Shown here: piece after piece, positions 36,201-43,986 of the stretch
How the letters are laid out: each line of letters opens with the position of its first letter
Position numbering within the stretch: the first letter of the stretch is position 1
NCBI GenBank assembly: GCA_964411505.1
Contig: CAYPLH010000011.1
Span: 18,452-82,451 of the forward strand
DNA length: 64,000 nt
From: CAYPLH01 sp964411505
GTDB taxonomy: Bacteria; Bacillota; Clostridia; CAYPLH01; DUMO01
Direction: 5' to 3'
Program-made: the position numbers and the translations under genes
Notes under the pieces: generated by a model
The model's input: only the letters and a program-made list of their open reading frames with translations
What the model was told of the DNA's origin: nothing
Databases searched by the model: none

Positions 36201-36514
36201 TTGGGCAAGCATCGGCATTGACGAAAACGGCAGTAGTGCGCGCTAATGAATTGGTTATCAAATATTTAGCATCACACAATAGACCAGATGGACGCGAGTT
36301 CCATACAGCGTATGATGAAAATGGCGTCATATACAAATTGGCAGGAGAAAACATTGCTATGGGGCAACGAACGCCTAAGGAAGTGGTAGATGGTTGGATG
36401 AACTCCCCCGGACATCGGGCAAATATCCTAAATCCAAAATTTGGGCGCCTTGGAGTTGGAGTGGCGATAGATGAAAATGGGGTTCTGTATTGGTCGCAGA
36501 ATTTCATGGATTGA
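33257..36514 (+). CDS. Surface protein: DUF5050 repeats + class 3 lipase + SLH domains + CAP domain
   Basis: 1085 residues. A signal peptide (KKKVLSLMLVIILTLTLIP, cut near TLA) is followed by six or seven DUF5050-like beta repeats (G-[DE]-W-I-Y-Y ... L-Y-K-[IV]-R-T-D-G-T) to about 325, and a Thr/Pro linker. A class 3 lipase domain spans about 350-620: nucleophile S503 in GHSFGAA, likely D562 in NTADTV and H604. A beta region and about three SLH-like repeats (775-945) follow, then a CAP/SCP domain (955-1085) with SHNRPDG, GENIAMG and GWMNSPGHRANIL. SLH modules would hold it on secondary cell-wall polymer. It is probably a secreted lipid or ester hydrolase; the CAP role is unknown. Confidence 0.88.
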   Translation: MKKKVLSLMLVIILTLTLIPTMTLATSPKTQGNTVGNIHNSGYAAIQGEWIYYVDNSRRIPGLFSTDFYKMRTDGTEITKLDQRLTVSSNINIVGDYVYYRGWGGYVYKAQHDVREATRLTEYSVQNIQVVNNWIYFSKREIGGCAEHNLYRIRTDGTGEQMLTDSDDDKRMHVNIVGDWIYYSNVSDGHKLYKVRIDGTEKTKLNNECSWYINVIGDWIYYSDWDDVRNLYKIRTDGTNKTKLNNIHSGSINVAGEWIYYVAPPDLVSSYGALQRMRTDGTGVTNILESAGSFSIVGEWIYYYGIKDGQDGQHWLRLNETTIPTTPTVPTPQHPVDNSTMPDKVKTFYKDNNNKTQSILTYPLDWLVANKSSTVNDPELAKLAIAFSCAAYDNDLNSILDSFESHGFYWSDVKPYYGQVKWSFNNPAFTLAKKTDKDGNIIVAVVIRGSNRLEDWITDFNVGTDDTHKGFRLSTRSVYESLKGFLGSIPTEGKIKYFITGHSFGAAVANLLAVDLMVAGVQKSNVFTYTFATPNVAKKQGYSVWSPNGKYDNIINICNTADTVTELPQNIKMSDIKNDIWWGKHGSTAWFTAVPSSKKISAPHDKYLYLRHIAPEATGNFGDASSGSITSALINFNATGILCPVDVDVFNSSGVLSAQFINNQPHFLNGGENNLILYTIDDEKYILSRDDSNYTHNLTATNSGTMDYIVQDYSPLPIGNTFIKSFENVPLTVGKQMTSNIGGTVEPSGVRFYVTDANGKTISEIEGKATISDRYAVSEWARDGIKDAIEKGFVPSDLRSNYKNIVTRQEFCRMAVKWVEYKAGKNIELVMQEKGVSRNPNAFSDTNDPDILAAFALGITNGTGSNQFTPNGQFTREQAATMIRNTCKVAGMDISNVTPAGFADIGNASSWAVDGINFVRNAEIMQGTGNNNFSPLITYTIEQSIITFNNISFIGEADLIAFANEVFMLTNIEREKAGLSMFGQASALTKTAVVRANELVIKYLASHNRPDGREFHTAYDENGVIYKLAGENIAMGQRTPKEVVDGWMNSPGHRANILNPKFGRLGVGVAIDENGVLYWSQNFMD

Positions 36515-36607
36515 GAAAATGAATATCCATTGTAATTTACATAAAGTAACAAATACTAATGTCCATCATATAATATATCAAATAAGTTTTTAGGGGGCTT
36601 TGACAAA

Positions 36608-36742
36608 ATGAACTACAAAGAATTAGTCGATTACATCAGAAAAAACCCTGATGCTTTTAAAAAGGCTGATGACCGCAAAGTAGACTTTGAACACAAATGC
36701 GAGCAATGGCTAAAAGCTCGGGAAATCAGCACGAAAAAATAG
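36608..36742 (+). CDS. Small uncharacterised protein, 44 aa
   Basis: A 44-codon frame (MNYKELVDYIRKNPDAFKK..., ending REISTKK) with AGGGGGCTTTGACAAA before the ATG. It is charged, helical and carries no signal peptide. It lies 93 bp after the lipase-SLH-CAP gene. The strong ribosome-binding site and protein-like composition favour a real gene. No family recognised. Confidence 0.55.
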   Translation: MNYKELVDYIRKNPDAFKKADDRKVDFEHKCEQWLKAREISTKK

Positions 36743-36849
36743 GCATATAGAATATGTCTATTTTGCAGTGTGTCTTTTAAGGTGTAAAGAGCTTAGAACG
36801 ATTTAAAGGCACATTGTATTTAATTATTATGTTTTAAAAATAATTACCC

Positions 36850-37037
36850 AAAAAAGTGGGCTTTGCCACTTTTTTTCGCTAGGGAACCTTATGGTTCCCT
36901 TCGACGGATGCTCCGCATCCTGAGCACCCTCCTTAAAGCAGCAAAGGGGCTTCCCCTTTGCAATCCCCATTGTCTAGGAAAGTATACTTTCCTAGACAAC
37001 AATAAAATAAGGTGAAGGTTTAACTTCACCTTATTTT
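36850..37037. repeat. Cluster of six consecutive perfect or near-perfect hairpins
   Basis: In order: 36850-36875 (AAAAAAGTGGGC/GCCACTTTTTTT), 36881-36900 (AGGGAACC-TTAT-GGTTCCCT), 36906-36920 (GGATGC-TCC-GCATCC), 36941-36961 (GCAAAGGGG-CTT-CCCCTTTGC), 36970-36999 (30-bp perfect palindrome) and 37004-37037 (14-bp arms, T-rich end, a good terminator). The first two units recur at 43491-43541. The first and last could terminate transcription; the middle four have no obvious need to exist. Confidence 0.8.
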
Positions 37038-37108
37038 TATGATAGAATTGAGTAGTGTATAGATTACTAGATAGTTTACTCACAATAACATTAGAATTGA
37101 GGTATATT

Positions 37109-38755
37109 ATGAACAAACCTACAGACAAAATCTTTATAAACGGGCAAATCCACTCCATGGATAATAGAAAAAATATATATCAGGCGATTGCTATATCAGG
37201 CGAAAGAATATCAGCCCTTGGTACAAATGCTGAAATTTTAAAATTAAAAAAAGATAGCACAATTGTATATGATCTCAAAGGGAAAACAACGATACCTGGA
37301 ATTATTGATACGCATTCACATCTTTTTCGGGTTGCAGTAAGTGAACTTAAAGAAGAAGTATTTATGCCTACTTCAGTTAAAGAATTGACTGATTTTATTA
37401 AAGAAGCTGTAAAGTCATTGCCCAAAGGTGAATGGCTATATTTTAGGAATATTTACCCCACACGGCTTAAAGAATACAGATTTCCTACCCTATCCGAACT
37501 AGATGAGGCTGCACCAAACAATCCAGTTTACGCTGATGGAGCTTATGCGGGACAGGCAAACAGCTATGCTTTGCGCCTTTTAGGAATAGAAGAAAGTACA
37601 CCTAATCCTAAAATAGGGAGGTTTATCAGAGATAAATCAGGAAAGCTCACAGGAGGATTATTTTTGTGCAGCGATATGGTTAGAAAACTATTAAAACCCG
37701 ATACATTCAGCGTAGAAGATTATAAAAAAGGTATTTTAAACCTACAGCATAAATACAACCAACTTGGAATAACTTCGGTCGTCGACGGAGGGACTGATGA
37801 ATATCCAATCAAGGCATTTAATGATCTCTACACAGAGGGGAAGCTGACGGTTAGAGCTGTATTTACATGCAATTCTCCATCAATTGAGTTAGGCTCAAGT
37901 AAGCTTACAAAACTTAGGAATGCAATTTCAACTCCCGAAGAATGGGGTAAGTTATCATTCTATAAAATACCACTTGATGGCGGAATTCTCACCGGAACAG
38001 CTTACATGCGCACCCCTTATATAGACCGGTCAGGTGTATTTGGTATTGATATTGATAATTTTAGAGGGATAATACGTAAAAGCGCCGAAGAAATAGTTGA
38101 GTACATTGATGCTGCATATAATAACAATCTGCAAATGACTGCTCACTGTATCGGGAGCGGAGCAATAGACGTTTTTCTGGATGCATATGAGATTTACCAA
38201 AAAAAGAACAACATAAAAGATAAACGATTCTCTATAATTCACTGTGATTTTACAGACAGTAATACACTTAAAAGAATTAAGGAACTGGGGCTTTTTATAC
38301 TTTTTCAGCCTGCATGGCATTACTGCGATGGAGATATCTTAACACAGGTGCTTGATAACGATGCCATTAATACATTCCAACCCTATAAACAGTATATTGA
38401 ATCGGGCGTAGATGCTGCTGCAGGGAGTGACCATATGGTTAAATATGACTCTGTGCTTTCTCAGAATCCCTACAACCCCTATCTGTCACTGTATAACATG
38501 GTGACGAGAAAAACACGTGCTGGTGTTGCTATCGGTACAGAGCATTGTGTATCAAGGGATGAAGCCCTATCATTTTATACATCAAAAGCTGCTGCTGCAT
38601 CCTTTGATGAAGATTTCAAGGGTACACTCGAAGTAGGTAAAGCTGCTGACTTTGCGGTTCTTTCTAATGATTATTTCACCTGTGCTGAAGATGAAATAAA
38701 GAAAATCACATCTGACCTTACTGTAGTAGGTGGCAAAATTGCCTACTGCAAATAA
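37109..38755 (+). CDS. Amidohydrolase family 3 protein (YtcJ-like)
   Basis: 548 residues from the ATG after TTGAGGTATATT; the longer frame from 37055 runs through the terminator region. It belongs to the metal-dependent hydrolase superfamily: an N-terminal beta segment (IFINGQIHSMDN), the metal motif IDTHSHLF, AHCIGSGAIDVFLDAYE, IIHCDFTDS and the late AAGSDHMVKYDSVL. Members of this subgroup hydrolyse N-acyl or cyclic amide substrates, and few are characterised. It is cytoplasmic. It stands alone, with terminator 38870-38899 downstream. Confidence 0.85.
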   Translation: MNKPTDKIFINGQIHSMDNRKNIYQAIAISGERISALGTNAEILKLKKDSTIVYDLKGKTTIPGIIDTHSHLFRVAVSELKEEVFMPTSVKELTDFIKEAVKSLPKGEWLYFRNIYPTRLKEYRFPTLSELDEAAPNNPVYADGAYAGQANSYALRLLGIEESTPNPKIGRFIRDKSGKLTGGLFLCSDMVRKLLKPDTFSVEDYKKGILNLQHKYNQLGITSVVDGGTDEYPIKAFNDLYTEGKLTVRAVFTCNSPSIELGSSKLTKLRNAISTPEEWGKLSFYKIPLDGGILTGTAYMRTPYIDRSGVFGIDIDNFRGIIRKSAEEIVEYIDAAYNNNLQMTAHCIGSGAIDVFLDAYEIYQKKNNIKDKRFSIIHCDFTDSNTLKRIKELGLFILFQPAWHYCDGDILTQVLDNDAINTFQPYKQYIESGVDAAAGSDHMVKYDSVLSQNPYNPYLSLYNMVTRKTRAGVAIGTEHCVSRDEALSFYTSKAAAASFDEDFKGTLEVGKAADFAVLSNDYFTCAEDEIKKITSDLTVVGGKIAYCK

Positions 38756-38869
38756 ACAGCTTTGAACGCTTTTAGTCGACTCTTTTCGGGCTAGGACATT
38801 AAGATTTCTCTCCAGCAAGACGAAAAAGGGACTTTCCTGGAGATCGCCACATTTAAAATAGCTTTGGGA

Positions 38870-38899
38870 AAAGCCCTCTATTTAGCAATAGAGGGCTTT
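38870..38899 (+). terminator. Terminator after the amidohydrolase gene
   Basis: AAAGCCCTCTATT and its exact complement around the loop TAGC, with a T/A-rich tail. The 536-bp gap to gerAC otherwise holds only the small open frame at 39097-39282. Confidence 0.7.
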
Positions 38900-39096
38900 A
38901 TATTAAAGGGCTTATGCAACAAGGATATTACTTTTACAAATAGTGAATAGAGCACTTTTTGATATCTATGAACAATTAACTTTAACTGCGAGTTATAATT
39001 TAATGTCATAACACCTACAGCATTTTAGCCCTGTAATCATATTATTGTCTGTATCTTTATTTTCATGTCAGTTAATATTTTCAATTTTCAATCAAA

Positions 39097-39282
39097 CTAC
39101 GTCCTAAAAAGCATAACATATAGTGGAAATGCCAAGGCAGTGATTGATACTAACAATATCATTATTCCACCTAGTCTGTTTTTTCTTTTCCATGTCCATA
39201 CACCATAACTTCCACAATAAATACATATCCACAAAAGAATAATACTAGCAAAGAACCTGTCGTACGTGATAGCTTTATACCT
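39097..39282 (-). CDS. Possible small two-helix membrane protein at the end of the ger operon
   Basis: After the gerAC stop codon a 61-codon open frame encodes RFFASIILLWICIYCGSYG, a WKRKNRLGG turn, and IMILLVSITALAFPLYVML: two membrane helices with a basic loop, quite protein-like. It contains no ATG or GTG near its beginning; the available starts are TTG 39234 (45 residues) or a rarer ATT/ATC codon. The segment AGAGGTATAAAGCT lies before ATC. Short membrane proteins after gerAC are known in some clostridial germination operons. It may be a real gene with an unusual start, or a decayed one. Confidence 0.4.
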   Translation of the reverse strand, partial: RYKAITYDRFFASIILLWICIYCGSYGVWTWKRKNRLGGIMILLVSITALAFPLYVMLFRT

Positions 39283-39291
39283 CTACTTTCA

Positions 39292-40578
39292 TTAAGATTC
39301 ATAAGGAGAAGTCTTTATAATTAGACCTGGTCTTCGTATCTTAAGGTCAACAACGAGATCAAAATCTGCATTGGGGTACTTTTTTTTCCAGTCAAATTCA
39401 GTCCATTTGTCCAATGTCATGAACTTCCCCTTAATTTTCTTTCCAAATCCTACAATGTCCACCCTATAATCTTTGGAAATTTTTTGCAGTAACATCATCA
39501 TATCTTTTTCCAAAAACTCTTCGGTTGATATTTCTAGCTTATGCATTTTAGAAGCATGCTCATAATTTATGCCACTTTGAATTGATAGGATATCAGCTTC
39601 AAGAAAAATCCTAGCGTTAATTATTGGGGTATCTCCCATCATTTTTACACTATGTCTTGGGGGGCGGCTTTGCTTAACATTCAGCAAAATAAAACTACCT
39701 TCACTTTCAGGATCGGGAACAGTTAAATATGAGTAATTATATTCTCCTGTTAGCATAAGATGATACCTAGTTTCCTGACCATCAAGCTCTCCAACCATTT
39801 TTGCGCCATTAAAAACTGCTAGTCCCATCATACTTGTTTTATTCTTATACTCTTTTGGTATATTTCCTGCTGTAAAGTCACCTTCAAGGTAGTTCTCCCT
39901 TTCTTTTTCCATAAACGTGGAATATTCAATGCTATAGGCATTCAATGACCCTATTTTATCTACACCCACTAGTGTAGCAACGGGACTAGAGCATGAGCAT
40001 TTTGCTTGGCTGTAAAAATTGAAGAAATGCGTATTTGCATTAAATGATGTGTATAAATAACTGTAAAAAGTCTCCTCGTAAAATTTTGATGGGTTTACGT
40101 CTAGAACATAGTTAATCTTTCTAATATAATCCTCTGCTGAATCGGTTGAAACGCCAATAAACATAGTATTTCTAAATTCTCTTCCCCTGTAAAATGCATT
40201 AATGTATTCACTTATACCTTCTTTTGCTAGCTCACTCGAAAAAATTAGAGCTTTTGTGTGTGAAAAGTTTAATCTCTTACTTATATAAGTGTTTACCATA
40301 TTGAATCCCGAATAAATAGCCGGGGTTTCAACTGTTGTTGTTGTTACTGATTTTGGTCCTTCTCCTTCTCCGTTTTCCTCTTCACTCCCTAAACTGCTTT
40401 TCCCAGAAGCTGAGGGCACAGCAATCTGTAATGTCATTCTCAGAAAGTTGGTTTTTCCTTTATCCAAGCCAATTGCCATAACATAAGCCTGATCATCAAT
40501 TTCAATCCTATCATAGCAGCCTGAAAATAATATATTACTTATTAGCGCAATCAAAAATAGAATAGTAGTTTTCTTCAA
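39292..40578 (-). CDS. gerAC: Ger(x)C family spore germination lipoprotein
   Basis: 428 residues from TTG, behind GGGGAGG. The N-terminus is a lipoprotein signal (TTILFLIALISNILFSGC; lipobox cysteine near residue 21), followed by the family opening YDRIEIDDQAYVMAIGLDKG. The C-terminal part (KISKDYRVDIVGFGKK, KKYPNADFDLVVDLKIRRPG) is typical of Ger(x)C. The lipid-anchored C subunit works with GerA and GerB in the inner spore membrane nutrient receptor. It follows gerAB by 2 bp and is the third gene of the operon. Confidence 0.92.
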   Translation of the reverse strand: MKKTTILFLIALISNILFSGCYDRIEIDDQAYVMAIGLDKGKTNFLRMTLQIAVPSASGKSSLGSEEENGEGEGPKSVTTTTVETPAIYSGFNMVNTYISKRLNFSHTKALIFSSELAKEGISEYINAFYRGREFRNTMFIGVSTDSAEDYIRKINYVLDVNPSKFYEETFYSYLYTSFNANTHFFNFYSQAKCSCSSPVATLVGVDKIGSLNAYSIEYSTFMEKERENYLEGDFTAGNIPKEYKNKTSMMGLAVFNGAKMVGELDGQETRYHLMLTGEYNYSYLTVPDPESEGSFILLNVKQSRPPRHSVKMMGDTPIINARIFLEADILSIQSGINYEHASKMHKLEISTEEFLEKDMMMLLQKISKDYRVDIVGFGKKIKGKFMTLDKWTEFDWKKKYPNADFDLVVDLKIRRPGLIIKTSPYES

Positions 40579-40580
40579 AA

Positions 40581-41690
40581 TTAGTGTGCCTCCCCTTTTT
40601 TCTTTGTTTTTTTTAAACCTGCTAGAACAAAAAGAAGGATTGCAAACCCAAAGCTAATTATGAAACCCCATTTTCTCAAATAGCCCGTGTCCAGTTCTAT
40701 TACTGACATCAGGTTAGGGGGCATAAGGCTCAGAGTAAAAATAATAACAGCAAACGGTAGAATTAAAGGTTTATAGTGATCAAGTTTAAATGTTTTTTTG
40801 AACGACTGAAGCAGAACGTTAAATCCTAAGCTTAAATATAGCATGGCTGCAACTGCCCATATCAACAAAAAAACAGATTCTCCCCTTTGAAAAAAACTCC
40901 CATAGTCAACTAAACGAGCAAGCTGATATATCGGCAGGAAACTCTCAGTAGCATGCGGATATGCAAAGACCAAAAGATATACCAGAGATGATATTGTAAG
41001 AAATACTGATGAAATAACAATTCCGATATAAGTGGATTTTTTAAAATTGTTAAACTTTTTAAGATTAGGAGTCAGCATAAAAACAATCAACAACTCTGAA
41101 AATATTGATATTCTAGTAATTCCATTAATGAAAATTTGCTTAAATCCTAAGCCAAACAACGGCATGATCTTTGATAAGTCATAATATCGTCCAACCCCAA
41201 GCATTATAATAATGTATCCCAAAGATATAATCGGAACTGCTATTGCATTCATTCTTACTAATGCTTCAAGTCCGACATAGGCTGATATTATCATTGCTGC
41301 TAAAAAGAACAGGGACACAAAACTAATGGGAGATATACTTAAGCTTATTATTTTCATGTCTTCACTGAACTCTCTTAAGATTACAGAATTAACATATATG
41401 GTAAAGCCAATAATTATCAATCCGACAAAAATCCTCCCTGCAGCTCCTCCAATATGCTCTCCTAGATCAATAAGATCTTTTCCATAATGCTTTTTGTACA
41501 GCCTGAGCATAAACCAAAATACTGTAATTGTAATCAAGGATACATAAATTGAAAGTATCCATCCAGCCTGACCAGCACTCTCAGCCATTAACCTTGGAAA
41601 ACTCAAAAATATTTTGGTACATAAAATCAGAATAACCAATGCTGCCATCTCCCAGTTACCTATATTCATCTCTGCTTCTTTTTTATTCAT
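40581..41690 (-). CDS. gerAB: GerAB/endospore germination permease
   Basis: 369 residues with about ten hydrophobic helices, from the APC-superfamily spore germination permease group (MAALVILILCTKIFLSFPRL, GFKQIFINGITRISIFSELL). It is the B subunit of a nutrient germinant receptor and likely holds the germinant-binding pocket. GAGGG precedes the ATG. It lies between gerAA (9 bp upstream) and gerAC (2 bp downstream). Confidence 0.92.
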   Translation of the reverse strand: MNKKEAEMNIGNWEMAALVILILCTKIFLSFPRLMAESAGQAGWILSIYVSLITITVFWFMLRLYKKHYGKDLIDLGEHIGGAAGRIFVGLIIIGFTIYVNSVILREFSEDMKIISLSISPISFVSLFFLAAMIISAYVGLEALVRMNAIAVPIISLGYIIIMLGVGRYYDLSKIMPLFGLGFKQIFINGITRISIFSELLIVFMLTPNLKKFNNFKKSTYIGIVISSVFLTISSLVYLLVFAYPHATESFLPIYQLARLVDYGSFFQRGESVFLLIWAVAAMLYLSLGFNVLLQSFKKTFKLDHYKPLILPFAVIIFTLSLMPPNLMSVIELDTGYLRKWGFIISFGFAILLFVLAGLKKTKKKGEAH

Positions 41691-41699
41691 CTATTACCC

Positions 41700-43469
41700 T
41701 CAATTCTCATCTTTATTATACTTCCATCTCCTGCTAATGCTAGGTTGTTTTTTCTTGGATTTGACATTTAGATCGTCTGGTCGTGTTTCCTGTTTCCATA
41801 TGTTTCTTCTAAAAACCTGTCCCCCATTTACGTCTGAGGTTGGAGGGGCAAAAGGCACTAGATATGGAACTCCAAAAGATTTTGAATTTGCCATCCATAT
41901 AACCTGAATAAACAATCCTATAGATATTCCCAAAAATCCTGATATCGCACCAAGAGCAATGTATGCAAATCGTTGTAGGCGGAAAGAATACGCAAGTGAA
42001 AAATTAGGAATAGCAAAAGAACCTATACCTGTAACAGCAACAATTATTATCAATATGGGACTGACAATATTTGCAGAGACTGCTGCCTGTCCAAGTATCA
42101 AAGCACCAATAATACCTAGTGTTGGGCCTATAGGTCCGGGAATCCTTATTCCAGCTTCTCTAATCAGCTCAAAAGAAACCTCCATAATAAGAAGCTCAAT
42201 TAGCGAAGGAAACGGAACCTTCTCTCTAGAAGCCTCAATTGCCAGCAATAAATCAGTAGGGATCATCTCATGGTGGTAATTAGTTATTGCAATATATAAT
42301 CCAGGCAAAAATAATGTTATAATAATAGCTAATATTCTTACACCTCTTAATAAATTTGCATAGGGAAATCTTATATATTCATCCTCTGATGAATGGAGAA
42401 AATCCCATAATGTTGCAGGCACAATCAAAGCAAATGGGCTTCCATTAATAATTATCGAAATTTTTCCATCACTTAAGTAGCGTGCAACTCTATCCGGTCT
42501 TTCAGTTGACATTACCTGCGGCGAAAGAAAATATGTGTTATCCTCTATCAATTGCTCAAGCTCACCTGAATCAAATAAATGATCTATTTTGACGCCTTCA
42601 AGTCTACGTCTTACCTCATCAACAAGAGAATCATTAGCTATATCCTTTATATAAAGCATGGAACAAGGAGTCTGACTTCTTTTACCTATAATTATATCTT
42701 CAACAATAAGATTATCATCTTTTAGTATTTTTCTAACAAGAGCAGTATTCACCCTTAAAATTTCCCCGAAGCCTTCCTGTGGTCCTCGAATAACCAATTC
42801 GGTACTAGGTTTTTCTACACCTCTGTGTTCCCAACCTTTTACATCCGCAGCGAAGGCAGTATTAACTCCATCTATAAAAATTCCACAACCACCAAAGTTA
42901 ATCATAAAAATAACTTTTTCATAATCATCTGTTAGTGTAATCTGTCCTTGATGAAGTAAGTGATTTTTTACATAGTCAACCACATTGTTATCATCTCCCT
43001 TTATCTCAAGATTAGAAAGTAACATTAGTGGCTTTAATACTGACTCATTTATCAAATTTCTATCTGCCAAACCATCAAAGTACATTAGAAAAGCAGGTAC
43101 CATTTTATCCCTAAAAACAATTTCAAACTCACGCACAACCATATCACCATTCTTAGGTACACTGTACACTTTTTTCATATACTCAAGACTAACTTTAATA
43201 TCTTTATTGATCTTTAATTTCTTGGAGTCTTTTTTATCTTCATTTTTAGTTTTTTCTAAGCATTCTAAGTCACTGCTTCTTACGCTACTTTGATCTGTTT
43301 CAGGCATAATCAGCTTTTTTATTAGTCCCCTGTTTTTTTTAGGCTTTTCTTCCGATTGTTGGCAACTCCTTTTTTCACTTTGCTTATCCTCAGTTAAAAC
43401 AAACTCTTTGTAATCCTTAGGTTCCCTAAAAATAAAGAAATCTCTGAGTTTGTTCTTTGAATCAGCCAT
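41700..43469 (-). CDS. gerAA: GerAA spore germination protein
   Basis: 589 residues. A charged N-terminal extension of about 95 residues (KKNRGLIKK, EDKKDSKKLKINKD) precedes the soluble domain. The membrane part carries the family motifs RPDRVARYLSDGKISIIINGSP, IPTDLLLAIEASREKVPFPS, and EAGIRIPGPIGPTLGIIGALILGQ. It is the A subunit of the germinant receptor in the inner spore membrane. AGGAGTGAAATAG precedes the ATG. It leads the gerAA-AB-AC operon, which would be expected to be forespore-specific; I could not identify a clear sigma-G promoter. Confidence 0.93.
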   Translation of the reverse strand: MADSKNKLRDFFIFREPKDYKEFVLTEDKQSEKRSCQQSEEKPKKNRGLIKKLIMPETDQSSVRSSDLECLEKTKNEDKKDSKKLKINKDIKVSLEYMKKVYSVPKNGDMVVREFEIVFRDKMVPAFLMYFDGLADRNLINESVLKPLMLLSNLEIKGDDNNVVDYVKNHLLHQGQITLTDDYEKVIFMINFGGCGIFIDGVNTAFAADVKGWEHRGVEKPSTELVIRGPQEGFGEILRVNTALVRKILKDDNLIVEDIIIGKRSQTPCSMLYIKDIANDSLVDEVRRRLEGVKIDHLFDSGELEQLIEDNTYFLSPQVMSTERPDRVARYLSDGKISIIINGSPFALIVPATLWDFLHSSEDEYIRFPYANLLRGVRILAIIITLFLPGLYIAITNYHHEMIPTDLLLAIEASREKVPFPSLIELLIMEVSFELIREAGIRIPGPIGPTLGIIGALILGQAAVSANIVSPILIIIVAVTGIGSFAIPNFSLAYSFRLQRFAYIALGAISGFLGISIGLFIQVIWMANSKSFGVPYLVPFAPPTSDVNGGQVFRRNIWKQETRPDDLNVKSKKKQPSISRRWKYNKDEN

Positions 43470-43490
43470 CTATTTCACTCCTTAATCTAT

Positions 43491-43541
43491 AAAAAGGTGG
43501 CATGCCACTTTTTTTCGTTAGGGAACCTTATGGCTCCCTTC
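43491..43541. repeat. Dispersed hairpin pair (second copy of the 36850-36902 unit)
   Basis: AAAAAGGTGG-CATG-CCACTTTTTTT is followed by AGGGAACC-TTAT-GGCTCCCT, the same two hairpins and spacer as at 36850-36902. It lies directly upstream of gerAA. A related GGTGGC-TTC-GCCAC hairpin occurs at 53313-53336. Confidence 0.65.
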
Positions 43542-43695
43542 GTTGAATACTTCACATTAAGTACTCTCTTAAAAAAAATCATGTAATCATATTATGAGTT
43601 TTAAAAAATGGAAATATTCATTAATCTTTAGCCCTAAAAGGAGATAATAGGGAATCTGTGGTGTTTATAGCGCACTTTGGTATTAGATTTTGCTA

Positions 43696-43724
43696 TTTAC
43701 ACAAGCCGGGTTCTATGCTATAAT
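43696..43724 (+). promoter_or_regulatory. tRNA-Pro promoter
   Basis: TTTACA at 43696-43701 and an extended -10 box, TGCTATAAT, ending at 43724 with 17-bp spacing. It ends 13 bp before the tRNA. Confidence 0.75.
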
Positions 43725-43737
43725 TAATATTCGATGT

Positions 43738-43815
43738 CGGGGTGTAGCTCAGTTTGGCTAGAGTGCTTGCTTGGGGTGCAAGAGGTCGCAAGTTCAAGTC
43801 TTGTCACTCCGACCA
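43738..43815 (+). tRNA. tRNA-Pro (GGG)
   Basis: Acceptor CGGGGTG pairs with CACTCCG (one G-U pair), discriminator A and an encoded CCA. The anticodon arm CTTGC-TTGGGGT-GCAAG gives anticodon GGG. The T-arm contains AGTTCAAGTCT. The hairpin 43824-43852 terminates it. Confidence 0.92.
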
Positions 43816-43823
43816 TTGAAAAT

Positions 43824-43852
43824 AGCGGGTTTCAGAAAATCTGAAACTCGCT
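43824..43852 (+). terminator. tRNA-Pro terminator
   Basis: AGCGGGTTTCAG pairs with CTGAAACTCGCT around AAAAT, followed by TTATTT. Confidence 0.75.
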
Positions 43853-43986
43853 TTATTTGTAACTTTTGACCCTCTTTTGACCCACTTCTACTAAATATAA
43901 TATTTTACACATAACGCTTTTTATGTACTCGTTTAATTCTGAATCTATAATTTCGTATTCCAGAAATGTTTTGATTTGTTGTAATA

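Noticed and set aside
36889..37158. 89-codon minus-strand open frame encoding RGSPFAALRRVLRMRSIR
   Set aside because: The protein-like part is a translation of the hairpin cluster; such repeat-derived peptides are common false genes.
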